Assembly (NCBI GenBank): GCA_963830385.1
Contig: CAWHMD010000009.1
Coordinates: forward strand, 62,001-126,000
Length of the DNA: 64,000 nt
Source: Bog-532 sp963830385
Lineage (GTDB): Bacteria > Actinomycetota > Actinomycetes > Streptosporangiales > Streptosporangiaceae
Reading direction: 5' to 3'
Shown here in pieces: positions 33,580 to 41,201 of this stretch. The notes under the pieces are model-generated. The model had not been told where the DNA came from, ran no database searches, and saw only the letters and a program-made list of their open reading frames with translations. Numbering within the stretch: position 1 is the first letter of the stretch; every line of letters starts with the position of its first letter. The translations under genes and the position numbers were made by a program.

Positions 33580-34188
33580 ATGATGGCGGCTAATCCGGCA
33601 TGGGCTGAGGTGCGCCCAGCGGAAAGAGCGAAAGACATGCGCTGGGTACGCGTCTTCAGCGGTACAAAGGCCCAGGTGGCAGAGGTCCGGCGGTTCGTGG
33701 CCTGCTTGCTGGAGGGGTGCCCGGCCCGCGACGCTCTGGTCAGCTGCGCGTCCGAGCTGTCCGCCAACGCGGTCGTGCACACCGCCTCGGGGGCGGGCGG
33801 GTCCTTCACGGTCGAGGTCTCTCAGCCCGGCCACGGGATTGCGCGGATCGCGGTCACCGACGCGGGCGGCCCGACCGAACCGGCCGCCGGGGCCACCGTG
33901 GATGCCGAGCCCGGCGACGCCGGCGTGGACGAGCTGCCCGTGTGCGGGCTCGGCCTGGCCCTGGTGGCCGCGACCGCCAGCTCCTGGGGTTACCACGACG
34001 CCGGCCCCGGCCGCACGGTCTGGGCCGAGGCCTGCTGGCCGGTCCCGGTGGGGGACCACGAGACGGGGGCGGCGCGGCGTGACTTCCCCGAGCATGCCGT
34101 GCCGTCCCGCTTCACTTCCGCCGTGCAGCTTCTTCCGGCCGAGGCGGGCGCCGCAGGAGCAGGGCGGGCAGCGCGCCGGCCACGGTGA
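33580..34188 (+). CDS. ATP-binding protein (RsbW/HATPase_c anti-sigma-like)
   Basis: 202 residues with a GHKL ATPase fold. The N-box lies in CASELSANAVVHTASG, the G1 region is AVTDAGGP and the G2-like loop is CGLGLALVAATASSWGYH. This type acts as an anti-sigma-factor kinase or stand-alone switch and typically accompanies Scr1/DUF397 modules. GAGGGG precedes the ATG. The last 30 residues, rich in Ala/Gly/Arg, run over a decayed transporter fragment on the other strand, so the original C-terminus may have been shorter. Confidence 0.87.
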   Translation: MMAANPAWAEVRPAERAKDMRWVRVFSGTKAQVAEVRRFVACLLEGCPARDALVSCASELSANAVVHTASGAGGSFTVEVSQPGHGIARIAVTDAGGPTEPAAGATVDAEPGDAGVDELPVCGLGLALVAATASSWGYHDAGPGRTVWAEACWPVPVGDHETGAARRDFPEHAVPSRFTSAVQLLPAEAGAAGAGRAARRPR

Positions 34189-34246
34189 AGCCGATCGCCC
34201 ACCAGAACGTCCGGTCGAAGGCGGTCACCAGCCCGGCACCCCGTCC
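34112..34246 (-). pseudogene. Decayed C-terminus of an MFS (EmrB/QacA-type) transporter
   Basis: The minus strand reads GLVTAFDRTFWWAIGFTVAG, then ALPALLLRRPPRPEEAARRK and a stop. That is the final membrane helix and basic tail typical of 14-helix drug exporters. Upstream the frame dissolves into unrelated residues and there is no start, so the rest of the gene has been lost. The fragment overlaps the last codons of the ATP-binding gene. It marks a past deletion or rearrangement at this spot. Confidence 0.6.
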
Positions 34247-34368
34247 GGCCCCGATCCCCGGCTTCTGCCCCGCCCCCGGCGACCACTGGCACCTGCGCAC
34301 CCTGTCCGGCGTCGTCACCCTGGCACTCCCGAACGCACGCCTCACCAGCCCCACAAGGTCTGGGCTGG

Positions 34369-34430
34369 TAGGGGGTCGAAGGTAACTTTGGTATCCCTCT
34401 AGGGGGACCGAAGTTACCTTCGACCCCCTA
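34369..34430. repeat. 62-bp hairpin: 24-bp inverted arms around 14 bases
   Basis: The left arm starts TAGGGGGTCGAAGGTAAC at 34369 and ends at 34392. The right arm (34407-34430) is its reverse complement with a single mismatch that would be a G-U pair in RNA. The 14-base loop contains a smaller CCCTCTAGGG dyad. There is no U-tract. It lies just after the transporter remnant. It could be a strong transcription barrier, a recombination or attachment site, or an end of a lost element. Confidence 0.8.
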
Positions 34431-34440
34431 GGCTGCCCGC

Positions 34441-34600
34441 CAGCTACCGCCCCCGGCCATTACTGGCCCGCCAGCGACCGCGCCCGGCCGTCACCGGCCC
34501 CCATCGCCGACCTCGCCCCCGGCTCCCGGCCCTCGCCCCCGGCCCTCGCCCCCGTCTCCCGTCTCCCGGCCTCGCCTCCGGCCCACGGCGCCCCCCATCA
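34441..34600. other. C-rich low-complexity spacer
   Basis: About 160 bases are made of short imperfect repeats such as GGCCCTCGCCCCC and CCCGTCTCCC. No frame has coding features. It separates the 62-bp hairpin from the XRE/ClpP-like pair. The AT-rich tract at 34598-34628, with two GAGATA repeats 14 bases apart, is the probable promoter and operator of that pair. Confidence 0.6.
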
Positions 34601-34626
34601 CTTTTTAGAGATACTGATTTTGAGAT

Positions 34627-34944
34627 ATGCTCGCTGATATGAACGACGAGAGGCCGGGGGAGCTGGGCCGGGTGCCGATCATGCCCGGCTTCCGGGAAAT
34701 TGCGCTGCGGCGCATGTCCTCCGAGCGCGGCCGACTGGTGCAGGAGCTGGCCCAGCGCCGCCAGCAGGCCGGGCTCTCCCAGACCGAGATCGCCGCCCGG
34801 ATGGGCACCTCCCAGTCGGCGGTGGCCCGGCTGGAGGCGGGCTCGGCCGACGTCCGCGCCTCCACCCTGGAGCGGTACGCCGCCGCCCTCGGGGCCGAGA
34901 TCACCTGGGCCGTCCAGCCTGACGCGAAGGAGCCGCCCGCATGA
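34627..34944 (+). CDS. XRE-family HTH regulator coupled to a ClpP-like gene
   Basis: 105 residues. A helical N-terminus (IMPGFREIALRRMSSERGRL) precedes a classic XRE HTH: QRRQQAGLSQTEIAARMGTS, QSAVARLEAGSADVRASTL. The tail reads ALGAEITWAV, as in HigA/antitoxin-like XRE proteins. No ribosome binding site precedes either ATG (34627 or 34639), so translation may start close to the transcript's 5' end. Its stop overlaps the start of the ClpP-like gene (ATGA), so the two proteins are made together. GAGATA repeats at 34608 and 34622 may be its operator. Confidence 0.85.
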   Translation: MLADMNDERPGELGRVPIMPGFREIALRRMSSERGRLVQELAQRRQQAGLSQTEIAARMGTSQSAVARLEAGSADVRASTLERYAAALGAEITWAVQPDAKEPPA

Positions 34945-35582
34945 TGCCGACGCCGCACCCGTTCCCCTTCCCCGGCCCGCCCGAGCCGGAGACCGTGCCC
35001 CGGCCCGGGCCCACGCGCACCCAGGTCTGGTTCGCGCCGCCCGAGCCGGTCGGCATCTACGAGCAGCTGCTGCAGCGGCGGATCGTGCTGGCCAGCGGCC
35101 AGCTCACCGACGAGACCGCGACCCGGCTGTGCGCGCAGCTGCTCACCCTCGACGCCGAGGGTGACGCCCCGATCCGGTTCGAGCTGCAGAACCTCGGGGC
35201 CGACCTGACCGCCGCGATCACCCTGATGGGCGTGCTCGACACGGTCGGCGTGCCGGTCCGCGCCCGGGTCGCGGGCCGGATGAACGGCGCGGCTCTCGGC
35301 GTGCTGGCTGCCTGCCCGGAGCGGGCCGCCTACCCGAACGCGGTGTTCGCGATGTCCGAGCCGACGGTGGAGTTCGGCGGCCCGGTGGCGGTGGTGGCCG
35401 CCCGCGAGGAGCAGACCCGGACCATGGTCGACGGCCTGTACGAGCGGGTGGCCGAGGCCAGCGGGCACGAGGTCGACGAGATCCGGGCGGACGCGCGCGC
35501 CTACCGGGTGCTCACCGCGGCCGAGGCCCAGCGCTACGGCCTCGTCACCGAGGTCATCAAGGGCCGCCGCCCGGGCAAGTAA
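34941..35582 (+). CDS. ClpP-fold protein lacking the catalytic triad
   Basis: 213 residues. After a Pro-rich 25-residue leader, the ClpP/crotonase fold is recognisable: YEQLLQRRIVLASGQLTDET, PIRFELQNLGADLTAAITLM, VRARVAGRMNGAALGVLAAC, VLTAAEAQRYGLVTEVIKG. The nucleophile region of ClpP (GQAASMG) is replaced by GRMNGAA, the histidine of MIHQP by MSEP, and the Asp by a non-acidic residue. It should be proteolytically dead. AAGGAG precedes the ATG. It is translationally coupled to an XRE regulator, which points to a structural or regulatory role. Confidence 0.82.
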   Translation: MMPTPHPFPFPGPPEPETVPRPGPTRTQVWFAPPEPVGIYEQLLQRRIVLASGQLTDETATRLCAQLLTLDAEGDAPIRFELQNLGADLTAAITLMGVLDTVGVPVRARVAGRMNGAALGVLAACPERAAYPNAVFAMSEPTVEFGGPVAVVAAREEQTRTMVDGLYERVAEASGHEVDEIRADARAYRVLTAAEAQRYGLVTEVIKGRRPGK

Positions 35583-35650
35583 CAGTCGGGGTTACAACCC
35601 GCGGGTTGGCCCCGCCCGCCGCCGCCCCCGGCCGGTAACCTCCGAGGGCG

Positions 35651-38375
35651 ATGGTGAGCCCGACAGACCTCGACGAGGCCGCAGACCTGCTGCCGTTGCT
35701 GCTGCCGCCACCGCTGCCCGAGCCCGGCCCGGGCGGCGAACCGCTGGCCAGCCGGGGGCACCCAGGCGGCCCCGGCTTCGCGGACGCGGGCACCCCGGGG
35801 GACACCCGGACCGCTGGCTCGGTCTGGCAGCGGACCCAGGCGGTCTGGCAGACTGCCGACGCCGAATGGTCCAACGCCGCGCCTGCCGCCGCCGTCCCGG
35901 ACACCTCGGCCACTCCGGCCAGCCCAGTCACTCCGGCCACTCCAGGCCGCCCGCGCACACGCCCGGATCGCGCCCCGCACCTCCACCCGGCCCCCGCCCT
36001 GCGAGCCCGCTGGGCCCGCTGGCCGGCCCGGACTCGCCGCTGGTCGCTGACGGCGGCGGTGATCGTGCTCATCGTCGCGGCGACCGGTGGGGGCTACGCC
36101 TGGTACCACGCCGGGCGGCTGGGCCCGCGCGCCTACCCCGCGGCCCAGACCGGCCAGTTCGGCACCGGCCCGGGCAGCGGCACCGGAGCGGGCGTGTACC
36201 AGTCGCTGACCCAGGTGACCAGCTCCGGCGATACCGTGGTCGCGGCCGGCGGCCAGGCCGGCGGAGACCTGACCCGGGCCCAGTTCTACGTCTCGGCTGA
36301 CGCCGGGGCGAGCTGGCAGCTCGCCCCCGTCCGGGCGGTCACCGGCGGCGACCCAGCCCCCGGCCACCCGGCCCAGCTGGTGACGGCCGGGCCCGGCGGC
36401 TGGCTCGCGGTCGGCCCGCACGCCATCTGGACCAGCCCCGACGCGCGGTCCTGGACGCTCGCCAGCACCGCCGGCATCACCCCCGCCGACACCGGTGACC
36501 AGGTGCAGGTGCTGATCCGGACCGCCGTCGGCTACCTGGCCGCGGGCCAGAACACCACCCAGGGCGCCGGCGTCATCTGGACCTCGCCGGACGGGCTGCA
36601 CTGGCACCGCGAGACCGCCGCCCAGCCGCTGCTGCCCGGTTACCGCGGGTCGATCGTGTCGATCACCGGGGCCGCCGCCCACGGTCCCGACGTCCTGCTG
36701 TCCGGGCAGGTCGACCCCTGGTACGAGTCGGCCGGCCCGCACAACAACGTGACCTGGCTGAGCACCGACGGCGGCAGCACCTGGCGCGGCGTCTCGGTGC
36801 CGGTCAGCAACGGGGCCGGTCCGGGGCTGACCGGGATCGCCTCAGCGGGTGCCGGTTTCGTCGCCGTCCGTCCGGCCGCCGCCGGCCAGGGCGGGATCGT
36901 CTACGCCTCCGCCGACGGCTCCAGCTGGCACTACGTGGCCACGCTGTCCTCGGCCAACGGCCTCAAGGTGACCACCGTCGACGGCGGCCCCGGCGGCTTC
37001 TCGGTGCTCGCCCAGGGTTCGCGCGGCCAGTTGTTCGGTTTCACCAGCGCCGACGGCACGCACTGGAAGAAGGCGGCCTCGTTCGGGCCGGCCCCCGGCA
37101 CCACCACCGGGAGCACGGTCACCGCCCGCGGCGCGCTGATCGCCACCGGTGTCACCGGCAACCCAGCCGGCCGGCGGCCGTTTCTGGCCGTGGCCGCGCC
37201 CGGCCAGGATCCCAGGAGCGTCAGCGTCGGCCACATCGCCGGCGCCACGATCACGGGCGACCGCGTGACCGCGGTCGCATCGGCCGGCCGCCAGCAGGTC
37301 GTGGTGGGGGAGCGGGGCGGCACGCTGGCCACCTGGTCGGGCACCGCCGCCCCGGCCACCGGCGCCCTGGCCACCGGGGCCCCGGCCACCGGCGCCTTGA
37401 CCTCCGGTACCTGGGACACCGTCACCGGCCGGGCGCCGTCCGCCACCGGCCGGCCGCCGTCCGTCACCGGCACCCAGCGGCTGACCAGCGTGACCCACGG
37501 GCCTGGCCTGGCTGGCCACCGGCTACGCGCTGGCCGGGACCACCACTTACCCGGTCGCGGCGACCTCGCCGGACGGTCACACCTGGCAGCTGGCTCCGGC
37601 CCCGGCGCTGACCACGGCCGGCGCGGTGGCCGTCCAGACCGCCGCCGGCCGCGACGGCTACGTGGTCGCGGGCCGGGCCACCACCAGCGCCGGAACCGTC
37701 CCCGCAGTCTGGTGGTCAGCCACCCTGCAGACCTGGACCCGCGCCCGCATCGCGGCCACCCCCGGCCAGATCCTCGCCCTGACCGCTGGGGCCAGCGTTA
37801 CCGCTGGGGCCAGCGTGACCACCGGTACGGGCGGCTTCGTCGCCGTCGGCTCCGCCGGCATCGACCCGGCCGTATGGACGTCGGCCGACGGCCGCCAGTG
37901 GACCGCTCACCAGCTCGAGATCCCCGGCACCGGCGCCCGCGCCCAGCTCTCCGAGGTCGCGGCCCGCAGCCAGACGGTGGTCGCCTTCGGCCAGGAGAAC
38001 TGGGCCTCCGGCCGTCAGGCGCCGTTCGCCGAGGTCTCCCACGACGGTGGCCGGACCTGGACCTCCGTACCGTTCACCGCCCCGGCTCACGGCGCCGCCG
38101 GCAGCCCGGCCACTGTCACCGCCGTGACCGCGATGTCCAACGGCTTCACCGCCGTCGGCACCTACGGCCCGGCCGGCGACCGCGACGTCGTGGTCTGGAC
38201 GTCGCCCAACGGCGACGGCTGGCTCCCCCAGACCCCGGCCGGCCCGGGCCTCAGCGGCCCCGGCATCCAGCAGCTCAGCGGATTGACCGCCATCGGGACC
38301 GCCCTCACCGGGGTCGGCTTTACCGCCACCCCCGCCGGCGAGCACCCCACCCTCTGGCGCGTCCCCTCCCGCTGA
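35651..38375 (+). CDS. Large membrane-anchored repeat (beta-propeller-like) protein, frameshifted
   Basis: A Pro/Ala-rich cytoplasmic N-terminus (about 1-125) is followed by one membrane helix (SLTAAVIVLIVAATGGGYAW) and a long outer region. The outer region has BNR/sialidase-like repeats such as IWTSPDGLHWHRE, WLSTDGGSTWRG, YASADGSSWHYV and FTSADGTHWKK. Near 37500, after TQRLTSVTHG, the frame is lost. The repeat pattern resumes in another frame with AWLATGYALAGTTTYPVAAT and runs to 38375. Removing one base, or an equivalent change, gives about 907 residues. Unrepaired, the first frame ends at 38710 in nonsense. It starts 68 nt after the ClpP-like gene, possibly in the same transcript. Confidence 0.72.
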
Positions 38376-38396
38376 CCCCGGCCCCGCCCGGCTCGG

Positions 38397-39839
38397 CTAC
38401 CGAGTGGCCGGCGTCGGCACCCCCCGGATCGACGCGTCCAGGATCTCCGCGGTGTGCGCGATCGCGATGGTCTCCCCGCGGGCCTGCAGCGCCGAGGCGA
38501 TCTGCAGCGAGCAGCCCGGGTTGGCCGAGATCAGCAGCTCGGCGCCGGTCGTCAGCACCGAATCGGCCTTGCGCTGGCCCAGCTCACGGGCGGCGTCCGG
38601 CTGTAGCAGGTTGTAGACGCCCGCCGAGCCGCAGCACATGCCGGCCTCCGGGATCTCGCGCAGCTCGAGGTCGGGGATCGCGCTCAGCAGCTGGCGCGGC
38701 GCGGCGGTGATCCGCTGCGCGTGGGCCAGGTGGCAGGCGTCGTGATAGGCGGCCAGCGCCGGCAGCGGGTGCCGGGGCGCGACCGGGCCACCCGCCCGCT
38801 CGAACAGCTCGGCCAGGAACTCGGAGAAGTCCCGGACCTTGGCGCTCAGCGCTGCCGCGCGGTCGGCCCAGGCCGGGTCGTCGGCCAGGATCTCGGCGTA
38901 CTCCTTCATGGCCGAGCCGCAGCCCGCCGAGTTGACCACGATCGCTTCGACCCCGGCCCGCTCGAACGTCTCGATCGCCGCCCGGGCGAAGTCCGCCGCC
39001 TCGCCGACCCGGCCCGAATGCAAGGACAGCGCGCCGCAGCAGGCCTGCTCGCGGGGGATGACCACATCACAGCCCTCGGCCGCCAGCACCCGGGCGGTGG
39101 CCAGGTTGACGTGCGGGAAGAACACCGACTGCACGCACCCGGTGAGCATGCCGACCACGGCCCGGCGCGGGCCACGGGCCGCGACCCGCTCCGGCAGCCG
39201 CCCGCGCGGCACCGGCGGGCCGGGCTGCGGGGCCAGGTTCATGGCCGCGCCCAGGGTCGGCGACACCTTGGCGGGCAGCCCGGTGCGCGACATCACCCGG
39301 TCCAGGCCGGTGCGCTGCAGCCCCCGCAGCGGCCCGGTCAGCGCCCGCAGCCGCCGCCGGTAGGGGAACACCGCGAAGATCGCGGCCCGGGCCGCCCGGT
39401 CCGGCCACGGCCGGTGCCGCCCGCCGCCCACCGGCGCACCTCCAGCACCGCCACCCCCACCAGCCTCAGCAGCCCCCGCAGCACCCTCAGCCTCATCGAC
39501 CCCGTCCGCCCCGGCCACCTCGTGCAAGTGGGCCGAGGGATCGACCGGCGGCGCGTGCTCAGGGTCGTCGGTCCACGCCCGGGCCGCCTCGATCAGCCGG
39601 TCGTACTGGACCCCGGACGGGCAGGCGGGCATGCACGCCATGCAGCCCAGACAGCGGTCGAAGTGCTCGGCCGCCGCGCTGCTCAGCTCGGCGCCGTCCA
39701 GCACCTGGGTGACCAGGTGGATGCGGCCGCGCGGGGAGTCCATCTCCTCGCCCCACAGCGAGTAGGTGGGGCAGGCCGGCAGGCAGAACCCGCAGTGCAC
39801 GCAGTCGTTGGCCAGATCGCGCAGCTTGCCCTCGTCCAT
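38397..39839 (-). CDS. glcF: Glycolate oxidase iron-sulfur subunit GlcF
   Basis: 480 residues with two [4Fe-4S] ferredoxin motifs near the N-terminus: CVHCGFCLPACP (C13, C16, C19, C23) and CLGCMACMPACP (C63, C66, C69, C73). Two CCG domains follow, seen in EQACCGALSLHSG and GMCCGSAGVYN. It passes electrons from the FAD subunits to the membrane. An Ala/Gly-rich insertion at about residues 95-145 is unusual. It is directly downstream of glcE with no gap. Confidence 0.92.
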   Translation of the reverse strand: MDEGKLRDLANDCVHCGFCLPACPTYSLWGEEMDSPRGRIHLVTQVLDGAELSSAAAEHFDRCLGCMACMPACPSGVQYDRLIEAARAWTDDPEHAPPVDPSAHLHEVAGADGVDEAEGAAGAAEAGGGGGAGGAPVGGGRHRPWPDRAARAAIFAVFPYRRRLRALTGPLRGLQRTGLDRVMSRTGLPAKVSPTLGAAMNLAPQPGPPVPRGRLPERVAARGPRRAVVGMLTGCVQSVFFPHVNLATARVLAAEGCDVVIPREQACCGALSLHSGRVGEAADFARAAIETFERAGVEAIVVNSAGCGSAMKEYAEILADDPAWADRAAALSAKVRDFSEFLAELFERAGGPVAPRHPLPALAAYHDACHLAHAQRITAAPRQLLSAIPDLELREIPEAGMCCGSAGVYNLLQPDAARELGQRKADSVLTTGAELLISANPGCSLQIASALQARGETIAIAHTAEILDASIRGVPTPATR

Positions 39840-41201
39840 TCAGATTCCTCCTGGGCCACGACCTGGCGACATCACGTTCTGCGGATCGAACTGCTGCTTC
39901 ACCGCCCGCATCAGCCCCAGCGACGGCACCGGCCCCCACGGGTCGACCGCCTCCAGCACCGCGCCCGGCGCGGTCATCACCACCACGCTGCCCCGCGCCG
40001 GCCCTCCGCCAGACGCCGGCCCCCCACCAGACGGCTGCCCCGAGCCAGACGGCCCCGGGCCAGTAGCCGCCCGCAGCGCCCGCACGAACACCGATACCTG
40101 ATCCGGATCCTGGTCCGCGGGCAACAGCGCGTACAGCACGCCGGCCCCCGCCGACCCGCCCACCGAGACTGCCAGCCCGCTCTCGGCCGCCACCGTGTCG
40201 ATCGCGTCCAGCACCGGGCGCAGCTCGGCCGCCCAGAATGCCACCCGCACCAGCGTCCCGCCCGCCACCACGGCGGCCGGGCCGCCGCCCGACGGACCCG
40301 TCGCGGCCTCGCCGATCTGGCCCCACCAGTCCGGCGCGGCCATCGTGGTCTGCGCGCCGTGCCCGAGCACCGTGCGCATCCGCTCGGCCCGGGCGCCGAC
40401 CCCGGACGGCGTGCCTTCCAGCAGCGTCGCCACCCGGATCGGGCCGCCCACGGCCGGCCGGTCCAGCTCCACCGCCGTCGGCTGCAGCGGCGAGGCGGCG
40501 GCGGTCAGCACCGCCTCGGCCGCCGCGTCGCTGCCGGAGGGCCCGGAGTACTCCTCGACCACGTAGGCGCTCAGCTCGGGCAACGGGTGCAGCCGGAACG
40601 TGGTCTGCACGATCAGCCCCAGCGTGCCGTGGGACCCGGCGAACAGCTTGCCCAGGTCGTAGCCGGCCACGTTCTTGACCACCTTGCCGCCGGCCTTGGC
40701 CCGCTCCCCGTCCGGGCGGATGATCGTGATCCCGATCAGCAGGTCGCGGGGCAGCCCGTAGCGCAGCCGCAGCGGGCCGGCCGCGTTCCTGGCCACCACC
40801 CCGCCCACCGTCGCCCCGGGCGGCCCGTCCAGGGCCAGTCGCTGACCTTTTTCCGCCAGTACCTCGGCCAGCTGCCCCAGCCGGACGCCGGCCTGAACCT
40901 GGACCACCAGGTCACCGGCCGCGTAGTCGAGGACCTGGTCCATCCGCGACAGGTCCGCGATCACGTCGCACCGGGCCGGCGGCAGGCCCCAGGAGATCGT
41001 CGTGCCGCTGCCGCGCGGCACCACCGCCAGGTCCAGGCCCGCCGCCGCGGCCATCAGGCCGGACGCCTGGTCCACGGTCGTCGGCGCGGCCACGCAGGCC
41101 GGCACCACCCCGCCGACCGTGTCGGACGGCTCGCCCGGGCGGATCTTCGCGCCGGTCCCGGCCAGCGCGACCGCGATGGCCTCGGCGCCCGCGGCCGTCA
41201 T
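39840..41201 (-). CDS. glcE: Glycolate oxidase FAD-binding subunit GlcE
   Basis: 453 residues with a PCMH-type FAD domain: AGLDLAVVPRGSGTTISWGL, GQRLALDGPPGATVGGVVAR and NAAGPLRLRYGLPRDLLIGI. AGGKVVKNVAGYDLGKLFAG is diagnostic of GlcE. The longer length (E. coli GlcE is about 350) comes from Gly/Pro/Ser-rich insertions in the C-terminal half. The start overlaps the glcD stop by one base (TGATG), so the subunits are translated in step. Confidence 0.92.
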   Translation of the reverse strand: MTAAGAEAIAVALAGTGAKIRPGEPSDTVGGVVPACVAAPTTVDQASGLMAAAAGLDLAVVPRGSGTTISWGLPPARCDVIADLSRMDQVLDYAAGDLVVQVQAGVRLGQLAEVLAEKGQRLALDGPPGATVGGVVARNAAGPLRLRYGLPRDLLIGITIIRPDGERAKAGGKVVKNVAGYDLGKLFAGSHGTLGLIVQTTFRLHPLPELSAYVVEEYSGPSGSDAAAEAVLTAAASPLQPTAVELDRPAVGGPIRVATLLEGTPSGVGARAERMRTVLGHGAQTTMAAPDWWGQIGEAATGPSGGGPAAVVAGGTLVRVAFWAAELRPVLDAIDTVAAESGLAVSVGGSAGAGVLYALLPADQDPDQVSVFVRALRAATGPGPSGSGQPSGGGPASGGGPARGSVVVMTAPGAVLEAVDPWGPVPSLGLMRAVKQQFDPQNVMSPGRGPGGI

